From NCBI RefSeq assembly GCF_046127645.1, contig NZ_CP175919.1: DNA of 64,000 nt. One strand, given 5' to 3'. This DNA comes from Clostridium_F caseinilyticum. Lineage in GTDB: Bacteria; Bacillota; Clostridia; Clostridiales; Clostridiaceae. A program made the position numbers and the translations under genes. A model generated the notes under the pieces. That model was not told the DNA's origin, made no database searches, and saw nothing but the letters and a program-made list of their open reading frames with translations. Below, in pieces: positions 52,341-61,681 of the stretch (positions within the stretch are counted from its first letter, which is position 1; each line of letters opens with the position of its first letter).

Positions 52341-53480
52341 TTAAGCTGCTATATTTTCATATACTTCCTTTTCTACTGCTTTCTCTGAGTTAGCTACAAT
52401 AATAGTACCTACAGCATCTCCTGTTATATTAACAGTAGTTCTTACCATATCTACTATTCTATCCACACTTAAAACTAAACCAATTCCTTCTAATGGAAGT
52501 CCTACTTGTTGAAGCACCACAGATAACATAACTACTCCAGCACTTGGTACTCCAGATGTTCCTATTGAAGCTAATGTAGATACAAGTATTATAGTTATTT
52601 GTTGATTTAAAGTTACATTAATTCCATACATTTGGGCTATAAATAAAGCTGCAACCCCTTGTATTATAGCTGTACCATCTATATTTATAGTTAACTAGCT
52701 ACTGATCTATCTACTCCAAATTTTTTCTCACAAGTCTCTAAATTCACAGGTATAGTTGCATTACTGCTTGATGTACTAAAAGCCAACACCATGACAGGCC
52801 AAAACTTTTTAAAGAAACTTATAGGATTTAATTTTCCTATAACCTTAAGCATACCACCATAAATAAATATTATCTAAATTATCATAACAAGTACTGCAAC
52901 TAAAACATATTTCATAAGTGGTATTAAAATTTTTAATCCTTGAGTCATTATAATATTACTTATAAGTGCAAATACTCCTATTGGAGCTACTATCATTATT
53001 ACATCTATCATCTTTAATAAAACATTATTAATTTCCTCAAATATATTTAATAAACCTTTAGCTTTATCTCCAACTAAAGTTATTGAAATACCAAATATTA
53101 AGGCAAAAACTATTATTTGTAGCATATCTCCTTTTACCATAGCTTCCACTGGATTAGAAGGTATCATATTAACAAACATATCCATAATAAATGGAGGTGA
53201 CGCTGTCTTTACAATTTCTTTACTTGCTTTTAATGTTACTCCTACTCCTGGTTTTAATATATTAGCCATAATAAGAGCTATAGTTGTAGCAAAAGCTGTT
53301 GTGAAAATATAATATATAAATATTTTGCCACCAACTCTTCCTAATTTTTTAATATCACCTACACTAGCTACTCCACATATTATTGAAAACAGCACCAAAG
53401 GTACTACTAACATCTTTATTCCTCTTAAAAAGACATTTCCCATGGGAACTAAAAACCATTTACTTAAAATTATATTACTA
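52341..53480 (-). pseudogene. Dicarboxylate/amino acid:cation symporter, degraded
   Basis: Remains of an SDF-family (GltP/DctA-like) transporter. The first fragment (to 52874) runs MGNVFLRGIKMLVVPLVLFS through VLVMII and stops at TAG where related proteins continue with Gln (IIFIYGGML follows in frame). A further frame break lies near 52700, where the conserved segment before TINIDGTAI is lost. The second fragment (52341-52680) carries TINIDGTAII and the C-terminus. The N-terminal membrane segment also lacks an in-frame start. Three lesions make it a pseudogene. An intact relative starts at the right edge. Confidence 0.85.
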
Positions 53481-53507
53481 ATTATAAAATTTAGATTCCT
53501 AAATTAG

Positions 53508-53550
53508 ACAAAAATAAAAAACCAAGAACTTAATACTTTAAGTCTTGATT
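53508..53550 (-). terminator. Terminator of the tRNA array
   Basis: On the minus strand CAAGACTTAA and TTAAGTTCTTG pair with one bulge and end in GGTTTTTTATTTTT, just beyond the last tRNA gene. Confidence 0.8.
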
Positions 53551-53574
53551 TTAAACATTGATTTCATTTTCTTA

Positions 53575-53651
53575 TGGTGCGCCCAGCAGGAGTTGAACCT
53601 GCGACCTCCGGATTCGAAGTCCGTCACTCTATCCAGCTGAGCTATGGGCGC
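53575..53651 (-). tRNA. tRNA-Arg (UCG)
   Basis: Cloverleaf on the minus strand: acceptor GCGCCCA/TGGGCGC, anticodon loop CTTCGAA giving TCG, T-loop GGTTCAACTCC, encoded CCA. Last gene of the array. Confidence 0.95.
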
Positions 53652-53675
53652 CCTAAATAAAAAACAACAAAAAAA

Positions 53676-53749
53676 TGGAGCGGGTGAAGGGAATCGAACC
53701 CTCGTAACTAGCTTGGAAGGCTAGCACTCTACCATTGAGTTACACCCGC
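53676..53749 (-). tRNA. tRNA-Gly (UCC), copy 1
   Basis: Acceptor GCGGGTG/CACCCGC, anticodon loop CTTCCAA giving TCC, encoded CCA. Four copies are in the array. Confidence 0.95.
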
Positions 53750-53787
53750 ATATTTAATATGCTTATCATTAGTTATTAATTTAATAA

Positions 53788-53863
53788 TGGTCGGGGTGAC
53801 AGGGCTCGAACCTGCGACCTCATGGTCCCAAACCACGCGCGCTCCCATCTGCGCCACACCCCG
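53788..53863 (-). tRNA. tRNA-Pro (UGG), copy 1
   Basis: Acceptor CGGGGTG/CACCCCG, anticodon loop TTTGGGA giving TGG, encoded CCA. A second identical-looking copy starts the array at 55439. Confidence 0.95.
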
Positions 53864-53892
53864 ACTGTATAATTCTAAAATTGCCACAAAGC

Positions 53893-53968
53893 TGGTGCGC
53901 CATCGGGGGTTCGAACCCCGGGCACCCTGATTAAGAGTCAGGTGCTCTACCAGCTGAGCTAATGGCAC
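53893..53968 (-). tRNA. tRNA-Lys (CUU), copy 1
   Basis: Acceptor GTGCCAT/ATGGCGC, anticodon loop CTCTTAA giving CTT, encoded CCA. The T-stem (CCGGGG/CCCCCG) differs from copy 2 by paired changes. Confidence 0.95.
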
Positions 53969-53972
53969 TTAT

Positions 53973-54049
<77 letters not shown>

Positions 54050-54055
54050 ATATTC

Positions 54056-54129
54056 TGGAGCGGGTGAAGGGAATCGAACCCTCGTAACTAGCTTGGAAGG
54101 CTAGCACTCTACCATTGAGTTACACCCGC
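54056..54129 (-). tRNA. tRNA-Gly (UCC), copy 2
   Basis: Same sequence as copy 1; anticodon loop CTTCCAA, encoded CCA. Confidence 0.95.
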
Positions 54130-54131
54130 AT

Positions 54132-54206
54132 TGGAGCGGAAGACGAGATTCGAACTCGCGACGTTCACCTTGGCAAGGTGACGCTCTACCACTGAGCCAC
54201 TCCCGC
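54132..54206 (-). tRNA. tRNA-Gly (GCC), copy 1
   Basis: Acceptor GCGGGAG/CTTCCGC, anticodon loop TTGCCAA giving GCC, encoded CCA. Only two bases separate it from the next gene. Confidence 0.95.
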
Positions 54207-54239
54207 ATATTGCAATGATCAATTATTCATTCATATAAA

Positions 54240-54323
54240 TGGTGCAGATGAAGGGAGTCGAACCCCCACGCCGTAGGCGCTAGATCCTAAGTCTAGTGCG
54301 TCTGCCAATTCCGCCACACCTGC
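54240..54323 (-). tRNA. tRNA-Leu (UAG), copy 1
   Basis: 84 bases with a long variable arm; anticodon loop CTTAGGA giving TAG; acceptor GCAGGTG; encoded CCA. Confidence 0.95.
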
Positions 54324-54338
54324 ATGTTATATGATTTT

Positions 54339-54414
54339 TGGTGATCCACCGGGGAATCGAACCCCGGACAACATGATTAAAAGTCATGTGCTCTACCAAC
54401 TGAGCTAGTGAATC
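54339..54414 (-). tRNA. tRNA-Lys (UUU), copy 1
   Basis: Acceptor GATTCAC/GTGGATC, anticodon loop CTTTTAA giving TTT, encoded CCA. Confidence 0.95.
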
Positions 54415-54417
54415 AAA

Positions 54418-54492
54418 TGGCTGGGATGGCAGGATTCGAACCTACGCATGTAGCAGTCAAAGTGCTATGCCTTACCGCTTGGCGACATCCCA
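54418..54492 (-). tRNA. tRNA-Gln (UUG), copy 1
   Basis: Acceptor TGGGATG/CATCCCA, anticodon loop CTTTGAC giving TTG, encoded CCA. Confidence 0.95.
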
Positions 54493-54495
54493 AAA

Positions 54496-54572
54496 TGGGG
54501 TGAACAAAGGGACTCGAACCCTTGACAACCAGAACCACAATCTGGCGCTCTACCAACTGAACTATGCCCACC
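54496..54572 (-). tRNA. tRNA-His (GUG), copy 1
   Basis: Extra 5' G (G-1) opposite C73, anticodon loop TTGTGGT giving GTG, encoded CCA. Ends the first copy of the duplicated block. Confidence 0.95.
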
Positions 54573-54586
54573 ATATCAGGTTTAAA

Positions 54587-54662
54587 TGGTGCGCCATCAG
54601 GGATTCGAACCCTGGGCACCCTGATTAAGAGTCAGGTGCTCTACCAACTGAGCTAATGGCAC
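54587..54662 (-). tRNA. tRNA-Lys (CUU), copy 2
   Basis: Anticodon loop CTCTTAA giving CTT. Differs from copy 1 in the T-stem (CCAGGG/CCCTG) and D-arm. Confidence 0.95.
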
Positions 54663-54667
54663 TTATT

Positions 54668-54744
<77 letters not shown>

Positions 54745-54750
54745 ATATTC

Positions 54751-54824
54751 TGGAGCGGGTGAAGGGAATCGAACCCTCGTAACTAGCTTGGAAGGCTAGC
54801 ACTCTACCATTGAGTTACACCCGC
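54751..54824 (-). tRNA. tRNA-Gly (UCC), copy 3
   Basis: Same sequence as the other TCC copies; encoded CCA. Confidence 0.95.
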
Positions 54825-54826
54825 AT

Positions 54827-54901
54827 TGGAGCGGAAGACGAGATTCGAACTCGCGACGTTCACCTTGGCAAGGTGACGCTCTACCACTGAGCCACTCCCG
54901 C
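54827..54901 (-). tRNA. tRNA-Gly (GCC), copy 2
   Basis: Same as copy 1, 695 bases away; anticodon GCC, encoded CCA. Confidence 0.95.
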
Positions 54902-54934
54902 ATATTGCAATGATCAATTATTCATTCATATAAA

Positions 54935-55018
54935 TGGTGCAGATGAAGGGAGTCGAACCCCCACGCCGTAGGCGCTAGATCCTAAGTCTAGTGCGTCTGC
55001 CAATTCCGCCACACCTGC
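54935..55018 (-). tRNA. tRNA-Leu (UAG), copy 2
   Basis: Same as copy 1, 695 bases away; anticodon TAG, long variable arm, encoded CCA. Confidence 0.95.
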
Positions 55019-55033
55019 ATGTTATATGATTTT

Positions 55034-55109
55034 TGGTGATCCACCGGGGAATCGAACCCCGGACAACATGATTAAAAGTCATGTGCTCTACCAACTGAGC
55101 TAGTGAATC
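55034..55109 (-). tRNA. tRNA-Lys (UUU), copy 2
   Basis: Same as copy 1, 695 bases away; anticodon TTT, encoded CCA. Confidence 0.95.
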
Positions 55110-55112
55110 AAA

Positions 55113-55187
55113 TGGCTGGGATGGCAGGATTCGAACCTACGCATGTAGCAGTCAAAGTGCTATGCCTTACCGCTTGGCGACATCCCA
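55113..55187 (-). tRNA. tRNA-Gln (UUG), copy 2
   Basis: Same as copy 1, 695 bases away; anticodon TTG, encoded CCA. Confidence 0.95.
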
Positions 55188-55190
55188 AAA

Positions 55191-55267
55191 TGGGGTGAAC
55201 AAAGGGACTCGAACCCTTGACAACCAGAACCACAATCTGGCGCTCTACCAACTGAACTATGCCCACC
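55191..55267 (-). tRNA. tRNA-His (GUG), copy 2
   Basis: Same as copy 1, 695 bases away; extra 5' G, anticodon GTG, encoded CCA. Confidence 0.95.
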
Positions 55268-55274
55268 GTATTTA

Positions 55275-55351
<77 letters not shown>

Positions 55352-55357
55352 ATATTT

Positions 55358-55431
55358 TGGAGCGGGTGAAGGGAATCGAACCCTCGTAACTAGCTTGGAA
55401 GGCTAGCACTCTACCATTGAGTTACACCCGC
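55358..55431 (-). tRNA. tRNA-Gly (UCC), copy 4
   Basis: Same sequence as other TCC copies; encoded CCA. Confidence 0.95.
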
Positions 55432-55438
55432 ACTCTTT

Positions 55439-55514
55439 TGGTCGGGGTGACAGGGCTCGAACCTGCGACCTCATGGTCCCAAACCACGCGCGCTCCCATC
55501 TGCGCCACACCCCG
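55439..55514 (-). tRNA. tRNA-Pro (UGG), copy 2, first of the array
   Basis: Acceptor CGGGGTG/CACCCCG, anticodon TGG, encoded CCA. It is the promoter-proximal gene. Confidence 0.95.
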
Positions 55515-55599
55515 ATATTAAAGAGTTTTTCGAGTTAATTTTTATTATCTTGTTTCGCCGTTGTTTAGCTTATTTTCACAACTCCCAACGACATAAACT

Positions 55600-55628
55600 A
55601 TTCTACATCATATAATTATATTCGTCAA
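55600..55628 (-). promoter_or_regulatory. Promoter of the tRNA array
   Basis: On the minus strand TTGACG (55623-55628), a 17-base spacer and TAGAAT (55600-55605), about 85 bases upstream of the first tRNA gene. Confidence 0.75.
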
Positions 55629-55667
55629 TACATTTTTCTATTTTTTTTTTAGTTTTTTAAAATTTTA

Positions 55668-56138
55668 TTATATTTTCTTTATAACGGGGACTATTTTATC
55701 CTCTTCAATGCCTATAATAGCAACACTTCTAACACCATTTCTGGGTAGAGTAGGACTACCTGGATTAATAAACCATATTCCATCTATGTACTCTATTTGA
55801 GATACATGTGTATGACCAAATAAGACTATATCTGCTTCTAATTCTAATGCTCTATATCTTAATTTAGATAAATCATATTTTACATCATACCTATTCCCAT
55901 GTGTTATAAAGAATCTCCTTTCCTCTATTTCTTCTATTAATTCAGATGGAACCTTTTTTGAAAAATCACAATTTCCTCTTACGTTTATAATTTTTCCTTT
56001 ATAAACAGAAGATAATATCTCTACATCCTCTATATTATCTCCTAAATGAACTATTAAATCTACATTACCTAAGCTATTTATGAGAGAAGTTGCATCTCCT
56101 ATATATCTATGGGTATCGCTAATAACACCTATTTTCAA
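55668..56138 (-). CDS. YfcE-family phosphodiesterase
   Basis: A 156-residue calcineurin-like phosphoesterase with all metal motifs: GVISDTH, HLGDN, RGNCD, THGN, FGHTH. It is a paralogue of the 15002 gene but starts with a normal ATG. It is 16 bases after the ITPase gene, and the pair is usual in Firmicutes (often with rph upstream, absent here). Substrate in vivo is uncertain; YfcE hydrolyses artificial phosphodiesters. Confidence 0.88.
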   Translation of the reverse strand: MKIGVISDTHRYIGDATSLINSLGNVDLIVHLGDNIEDVEILSSVYKGKIINVRGNCDFSKKVPSELIEEIEERRFFITHGNRYDVKYDLSKLRYRALELEADIVLFGHTHVSQIEYIDGIWFINPGSPTLPRNGVRSVAIIGIEEDKIVPVIKKI

Positions 56139-56154
56139 AATTGCCCCCCCTTAT

Positions 56155-56754
56155 TTATATATATTTTTCTAATTCACATTTTAAATTTTTTAATGCCTCT
56201 CCCCTATGACTTATAGAATTTTTAGTCTTAGAGTCCATTTGTGCAAAAGTTTTATTATATTCTGGTATATAGAATAAAGGATCATACCCAAATCCACCTT
56301 CTCCAATTTCTTTTTCTCCTATAACCCCATTAATTTCACCTTGAACTTTTATTACATTATCTTTATTTATTATAAATACTATAGAACAAACAAATTTAGC
56401 GCTTCTTTCTTCCGCTTTTTTCCCCTCTAGTTCCCTTAATAATTTTTTATTATTTTTTTTATAATTTCCATGTTCACCTGCAAATCTAGCAGAATATATA
56501 CCTGGTGCTCCATTTAAAACATCTACCATAAGGCCTGAATCATCGGCGATTACCATATAATTTGGTAAAATTTCATGTATAGTAGCTGCCTTTTTACAAG
56601 CATTTTCCATAAATGTATTTCCATCCTCTTCTATGTCTATATCAATTCCGGCTTCTTTCATTGATAACGCATTTATATTAAATTCTCTTAATATTTCTTT
56701 TATTTCTCTTATTTTATCCTTATTATTACTTGCAACAATAACTTCGTTTGTCAT
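56155..56754 (-). CDS. rdgB: XTP/dITP diphosphatase (non-canonical purine NTPase)
   Basis: A 199-residue Ham1/RdgB protein. VIVASNNKDKIREIKEIL is the N-terminal nucleotide-binding motif; IADDSGLMVD has the catalytic Asp, GAPGIYSARFAG is conserved and GFGYDPLFY is the C-terminal signature. It removes inosine and xanthosine triphosphates from the pool. The YfcE gene follows. Confidence 0.95.
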   Translation of the reverse strand: MTNEVIVASNNKDKIREIKEILREFNINALSMKEAGIDIDIEEDGNTFMENACKKAATIHEILPNYMVIADDSGLMVDVLNGAPGIYSARFAGEHGNYKKNNKKLLRELEGKKAEERSAKFVCSIVFIINKDNVIKVQGEINGVIGEKEIGEGGFGYDPLFYIPEYNKTFAQMDSKTKNSISHRGEALKNLKCELEKYI

Positions 56755-56857
56755 ATGTTAATCCTCCAAACAAATTAAATATTTTATTTATGTATCACTA
56801 AATTACCCTTGTATAACATATTATAATATAAGAATTAATTTATGGTAGGTGTGTTTT

Positions 56858-58231
56858 TTGAAGTATATAGGTCCTTTCTTAAGAATGAATACTTTAAATC
56901 CAAGCAATATTTGCTCTCAAATGAACTTTTTAGCTAAAGAATCTTTACAAAACATAGTACTTCATTCCAATTGTGGTATTTGTATACCCTTTAGTGAATT
57001 AAAATTAAAGCATGATTTTGCTGATTCTAAAAATTTTAGCTCTTATACACCTTTATTGTGTGTTTATAAAAAAGCTAATCCTAAACTTATAAATTCAAAT
57101 AAAAAACTAGTATGGAATGATAGTAAATTTAAAAAAGAAGTAAACATATTAGGTAATAGCTTTATGGTTCTATCCCTTCTCCAATTAATAGAATATTATG
57201 AACAATTTAAAGATAGGGATAAAAATTTATACTCTTATACTAAATTATACAATAAATTATGTAAAAAACAATTAGAATTCTTTGCAACTTATTTTAGAAA
57301 TGAAGAAGGAGTTTTTGTTGATAAATTAGATGTATCAGATAGTATATTATCCCAAATAGACTTTAAAGAAAAAAACAAAAAATTTAATTTTTCAAATCAA
57401 TGCTTTTTAATGTGTGCTTACTATGCTGCGTCTTTATTAGATAAAGATGATTATTCTTCCAACTATAAGGATTTCTCTTTAGATATACTTAATATGTTTT
57501 TAGACTATAAGGATGAACTTTATACCCTTTCGACAGATGAAATATCTAAATTATGCTTAGGTATGAATATATTTTATAGATATTCTAAAGATGATGATAG
57601 TAAAGTATTGTTACTAGATTTATCAGAACTTTTACAAGAAAAATTAAAAGAAAAAAGTTTAGATAATGAAAAAAAAGTTGATACTTATTGTTTAGCTTAT
57701 TTAGATTTTATGCTTACTTTTAATAATTTAGGAATATTAAAATTTAAAAATTTAAGTAAAGAAATATATAAATCATTAATAAAATTATATAATAATAATT
57801 TGAATATTTTCATTAAAAGCTCAGATAAAAAAGAAATAAAATATTCATGTGATGAATTAATATTATATCTTTTAGTATTGCTTAATGAATATAAAAATGA
57901 TAAAGAAAATTCAGATAAGAATCTATTAATTAAATTTTATAGAAATCAAATAACAAATTCTGGAATAATACTAAGTTGGCCAGAAGAGCCAGCCTTAAAT
58001 AGTATAGAAAGATACAAGAACTTTTCTTTAAAATCAGAAGATTTATTAGATGAACAATGTTTTAGAATGGGATCTATACCGTCTCCTGAAGCTATTGAAA
58101 TAGCTCCAGTTCTAGGCAAATATGTTGAATATAATACTAAAAAACAAGAGTTCTCCAATTGTAGAAAATCCTTTGATAGTAATAAAAATTTCTTTCTATG
58201 GTTTTTAATTTTATATACACTTAAAAACTAA
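56858..58231 (+). CDS. Hypothetical 457-residue helical protein
   Basis: A mostly helical, Lys/Leu/Asn-rich protein with no membrane segment. The pattern of helical pairs of about 45 residues suggests an alpha/alpha toroid or repeat fold. Notable segments: ILSWPEEPAL near residue 380, and DEQCFRMGSIPSPEAIEIAP near residue 410. A TTG start at 56858 is chosen because AGG lies eight bases upstream; a GTG three codons earlier is possible. No neighbour suggests a pathway; it is divergent from the rdgB gene. Function unknown. Confidence 0.6.
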   Translation: MKYIGPFLRMNTLNPSNICSQMNFLAKESLQNIVLHSNCGICIPFSELKLKHDFADSKNFSSYTPLLCVYKKANPKLINSNKKLVWNDSKFKKEVNILGNSFMVLSLLQLIEYYEQFKDRDKNLYSYTKLYNKLCKKQLEFFATYFRNEEGVFVDKLDVSDSILSQIDFKEKNKKFNFSNQCFLMCAYYAASLLDKDDYSSNYKDFSLDILNMFLDYKDELYTLSTDEISKLCLGMNIFYRYSKDDDSKVLLLDLSELLQEKLKEKSLDNEKKVDTYCLAYLDFMLTFNNLGILKFKNLSKEIYKSLIKLYNNNLNIFIKSSDKKEIKYSCDELILYLLVLLNEYKNDKENSDKNLLIKFYRNQITNSGIILSWPEEPALNSIERYKNFSLKSEDLLDEQCFRMGSIPSPEAIEIAPVLGKYVEYNTKKQEFSNCRKSFDSNKNFFLWFLILYTLKN

Positions 58232-58274
58232 TATGAGGATATTGCATTGCAATATCCTCATATTAATTTTTTTT
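58231..58274 (+). terminator. Strong terminator after the 457-residue gene
   Basis: ATATGAGGATATTGCA and TGCAATATCCTCATAT form a 16-base perfect stem followed by a long T-run (AATTTTTTTTTT). Confidence 0.9.
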
Positions 58275-58343
58275 TTGGATATAATAAACCTACATCAATA
58301 AGTACAAGCATTGGTAATAAAATACTTTATAGGAGGGCTTTGT

Positions 58344-58499
58344 ATGAATATAACTTGTTCTGAAAAATGTAAAAATAATAAAAATGGAAGATGCATATTA
58401 AATTACGTCAGTCCCTTTTTAAGTATTCACGAAGAAAGTGCTAATTGTGCTTATTTTCTTCCTATTAACTCATCTAAAGACAAAGCTACTATAAAATAA
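58344..58499 (+). CDS. Small cysteine-containing protein
   Basis: A 51-residue protein beginning MNITCSEKCKNNKNGRC and containing a further Cys in SANCAYF. Four cysteines in C-x3-C-x6-C..C spacing may bind a metal. The start is at the ATG after AGGAGGG, 11 codons inside the longest frame. It ends two bases before the oppositely transcribed lipoprotein gene's stop. Function unknown. Confidence 0.6.
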   Translation: MNITCSEKCKNNKNGRCILNYVSPFLSIHEESANCAYFLPINSSKDKATIK

Positions 58500-58501
58500 T
58501 A

Positions 58502-60064
58502 TTAAATATAGGGTGCTAAGGTTATTTTTTTTAAAACAACATTGCCATAGATAGTGATGTATTCTCCTTGTACCCTACTTTTTTTACATAGCATGTCATA
58601 AAAAAAGCAAATAGGAATTTCATATAAATCCTTAACCAAAACATCTTGTGCCTTATTAATATATTCTACCTTTTTCCACATATCTTCTTCTGATTTGCTT
58701 TTATTTAAAAATTCTTGATATTGTAATGAATCACTATTAACCTTTGATAAAAAATGTAACGGATCATTATTTTTAGCTTTATTTGTAACGAAAGCTAAAT
58801 CATATTCCCCATCTTTAATTTTTTTATCTAATTCATCTTTATCTTTACAACTAATTAAATTAATATTTATATCTAAGTTTTCTTTTAATTCATCTATTAT
58901 ATTATTAACTATTTTATTAGAAATAGGATCTTCTATTAATATAATATTTAAATCTTTTTTTTCTTTTATATATTCACTTTTCTCTAAAAATTCTTTTGCT
59001 CTTTTTAAATTTTTATTTAAGCTAAAGTAATTTTTGCCATAGCTTATATTATCATTTTGAGCTATATTATTTGGTACATAAGCAAGTGCAGGTACTGCTT
59101 TCCCATATAATACTTCTGAACACATATCTTCTCTACTAATACAACTGTCTATGGCTTTTTTAAAATTTAAGTCTATATAATCTTTTTTATTAAATATTAT
59201 ACTTCCTAATTCTAAAGATAATTTTTTAGATATAATTTCTTCTTTGCTTAAATTATTAATTTCAGCTATAGGAGGATTCATAAACAAGTCCAATTTGGAA
59301 GTTTTTAAATTAGCCAAAGCTTCTTCGGTATTTTGTATAGATTTAAGTACTATTTTATTAATTTTTATATTTTCTTTATCCCAATATTTATTATTTTTAT
59401 TAATTGTTATTTTATCTTTTTCAATTTTATTTATACAAAATGCACCTGTATATAATATTTCATTAAAACTTTTTTTATAATTTTTAGCCTTATTATCTAT
59501 TTCTCTTAATTTATATTTAGGCTTAGATAAGGTATTTAAAAAATATGGGTCTTTATTATTTAATCTTATTTCCAACATGTTATTTTCTTTAGCTTTTATA
59601 GCTACATTTTCTAAGTTGCCATTGGCTAAATAATCTTTAACTCCATATACTGAATCTAATTCATTAAATCTTATATTATTTTCCTTACAATATGTAAGAA
59701 TATCTTTAAAAAAGCTCTCAAAGTCTTGGGCAACTATTGTTTTTCCATTACTCCAGTGCAAATTATCTTTTATGTAAAATTTATAATCTATACCATCTTT
59801 ACTAACTTCCCATTTTTCTGATAGTTCTGGAACAATATTATTATTTCTATCTAATCCTACTAATCCATCAAATAAACTTAATAATAAGTCTTCTTCTCTT
59901 TGCGAAACTTCTTCTAACATAATTAAGTCATTAGGAATAGTTTCTACATTATATATTAAGTAATCTCTTATCCCTTCATCTGAACTAACTTCTTTATTTT
60001 TTTCTACACAACCACTAAAAAAAATTAATATAAAACTTAGTAATAAACATATAATCTTTTTCAT
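58502..60064 (-). CDS. Oligopeptide-binding lipoprotein, OppA family
   Basis: A 520-residue SBP type 5 protein. The signal peptide ends in the lipobox FFSGC at residues 15-19. Family motifs include LLSLFDGLVGLDRNNNIVPEL and DGIDYKFYIKDNLHWSNGKTI. It would bind peptides or related solutes outside the cell. No permease or ATPase genes are adjacent. Ribosome site GGGGGGA. The C-terminal half diverges from typical OppA, so the ligand is open. Confidence 0.87.
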   Translation of the reverse strand: MKKIICLLLSFILIFFSGCVEKNKEVSSDEGIRDYLIYNVETIPNDLIMLEEVSQREEDLLLSLFDGLVGLDRNNNIVPELSEKWEVSKDGIDYKFYIKDNLHWSNGKTIVAQDFESFFKDILTYCKENNIRFNELDSVYGVKDYLANGNLENVAIKAKENNMLEIRLNNKDPYFLNTLSKPKYKLREIDNKAKNYKKSFNEILYTGAFCINKIEKDKITINKNNKYWDKENIKINKIVLKSIQNTEEALANLKTSKLDLFMNPPIAEINNLSKEEIISKKLSLELGSIIFNKKDYIDLNFKKAIDSCISREDMCSEVLYGKAVPALAYVPNNIAQNDNISYGKNYFSLNKNLKRAKEFLEKSEYIKEKKDLNIILIEDPISNKIVNNIIDELKENLDININLISCKDKDELDKKIKDGEYDLAFVTNKAKNNDPLHFLSKVNSDSLQYQEFLNKSKSEEDMWKKVEYINKAQDVLVKDLYEIPICFFYDMLCKKSRVQGEYITIYGNVVLKKITLAPYI

Positions 60065-60174
60065 TTTATCCCCCCTGTTTTTAAGAATACTATCCTCTAT
60101 TTAATTATTTACACTTATAGATTAAAATAAACAATATTTTAAAACTTTACATATATTTAAATTATTTTTCATAT

Positions 60175-60209
60175 AAAAAATCCCCACATTTTTATGTGAG
60201 GATTTTTTA
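60175..60209 (-). terminator. Terminator after gatB
   Basis: AAAAAATCC-CACAT and ATGTGAGGATTTTTT form a stem with flanking A and T tracts, just after the gatB stop on the minus strand. Confidence 0.8.
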
Positions 60210-60216
60210 TTAATAT

Positions 60217-61647
60217 CTACATTTTATTTGCTTCTTCATTTACTAATTTATTTACTATTTGAGGATTAGCCTTACCTTTTGTTTCTTTCATTATAAGACC
60301 TACAAGGAAGCCTAAAGCTCTCTTCTTTCCATTTTTAAAGTCTTCTATAGATTGTGGATTATTCTCTATAACCTTTTTAACTACTTCTAATATAGCGCCT
60401 TCATCATTATTTTGAACTAATCCTTTTTCTTCAACTATATCTTTAGGATTTTTACCTGACTTAAACATCTCATCTAATACTTTCTTACCTATATTATTAG
60501 ATATGGTTCCAGCATTTATTAATTTAATTAACTCTGCTAACTGTTCTGGATTAAATTTCAAATCTTTAACTTCCATAGTTTTTTCATTCATAAGTCTTGA
60601 AATATCACCCATTAACCAGTTAGAAGCTGCTTTTGCATCTTCACTTTTTATAGCAGTTTCTTCGAAGAACTTAGCCATATCCATTGTTAAAGTTAGCACC
60701 ATAGCATCGTATTTAGGTATTCCAAATTGTTTTACGAATCTTTCAGCTTTTTCATGTGGTAACTCTGGTATAGTTTTTCTTATTTCTTCTATCCATTCAT
60801 CTGAAATATTTAAAGTAACTAAATCTCCCTCTGGGAAATATCTATAATCATTAGCTTTCTCTTTACTTCTCATAAGCACTGTAACAGAATTAGCTTCATC
60901 CCATCTTCTTGTTTCTTGCTCTAAAGTTTCTCCCTTATTTACAGCCTCTACATGTCTATCATACTCATATAAAAGAGCCTTTTCTAAAGCTTTAAAAGAA
61001 TTCATATTTTTTATTTCTGATCTTACTCCAAACTTTTCACTACCTTTAGGCATTACAGATATATTACCATCGCATCTTAAAGAGCCTTGTTCCATTTTAC
61101 AATCTGAAACTTCTATTGAAGATAATATACTCTTTAATTTTTCTAAATATTTTGTGGCTTCTTCTGGAGTTCTTATATCTGGTTTTGATACCACCTCAAT
61201 TAATGGTACTCCGGCTCTATTATAATCTACTAGTGTTCCGGCATTAGTATGAAGTAATTTTCCAGCATCTTCTTCCATATGTATTCTTTCTATGCCTATT
61301 TTTTTCTTTTGCCCATTTTCTAACTCTATTTCAATATATCCATCTCTACATATTGGAACTTCATCTTGAGTTATTTGATAATTTTTAGGGCAATCTGGAT
61401 AAAAATAATTTTTTCTATCCATTCTACAAACTTTGTTTATAGAACAATTTAAAGCTAAACCTGCCTTAATTCCATACTCTACTACTCTTTTATTTAATTG
61501 AGGTAGAGAACCTGGTAATCCTAAACATATTGGACAAACATGAGTATTAGGTTGACCACCAAATTCTGTAGTGCATCCACAATATATTTTAGTATTTGTT
61601 GAAAGCTCAGCATGAACTTCTAATCCTATAACTGCTTCAAAATCCAT
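60217..61647 (-). CDS. gatB: Asp-tRNA(Asn)/Glu-tRNA(Gln) amidotransferase subunit B
   Basis: A 476-residue GatB. GLEVHAELST, NTHVCPICLGLPGSLP (zinc Cys pair) and RMDRKNYFYPDCPKNYQIT are family signatures, with the C-terminal tRNA-binding YqeY-like tail. It binds the mischarged tRNA and its kinase-like site activates the acceptor. Follows gatA by 34 bases. The window's tRNA-Gln genes would need this enzyme, since most clostridia lack GlnRS or use both routes. Confidence 0.97.
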   Translation of the reverse strand: MDFEAVIGLEVHAELSTNTKIYCGCTTEFGGQPNTHVCPICLGLPGSLPQLNKRVVEYGIKAGLALNCSINKVCRMDRKNYFYPDCPKNYQITQDEVPICRDGYIEIELENGQKKKIGIERIHMEEDAGKLLHTNAGTLVDYNRAGVPLIEVVSKPDIRTPEEATKYLEKLKSILSSIEVSDCKMEQGSLRCDGNISVMPKGSEKFGVRSEIKNMNSFKALEKALLYEYDRHVEAVNKGETLEQETRRWDEANSVTVLMRSKEKANDYRYFPEGDLVTLNISDEWIEEIRKTIPELPHEKAERFVKQFGIPKYDAMVLTLTMDMAKFFEETAIKSEDAKAASNWLMGDISRLMNEKTMEVKDLKFNPEQLAELIKLINAGTISNNIGKKVLDEMFKSGKNPKDIVEEKGLVQNNDEGAILEVVKKVIENNPQSIEDFKNGKKRALGFLVGLIMKETKGKANPQIVNKLVNEEANKM

Positions 61648-61681
61648 CTATGTTTTTCACTCCTTTGTTTTAACTATATAC

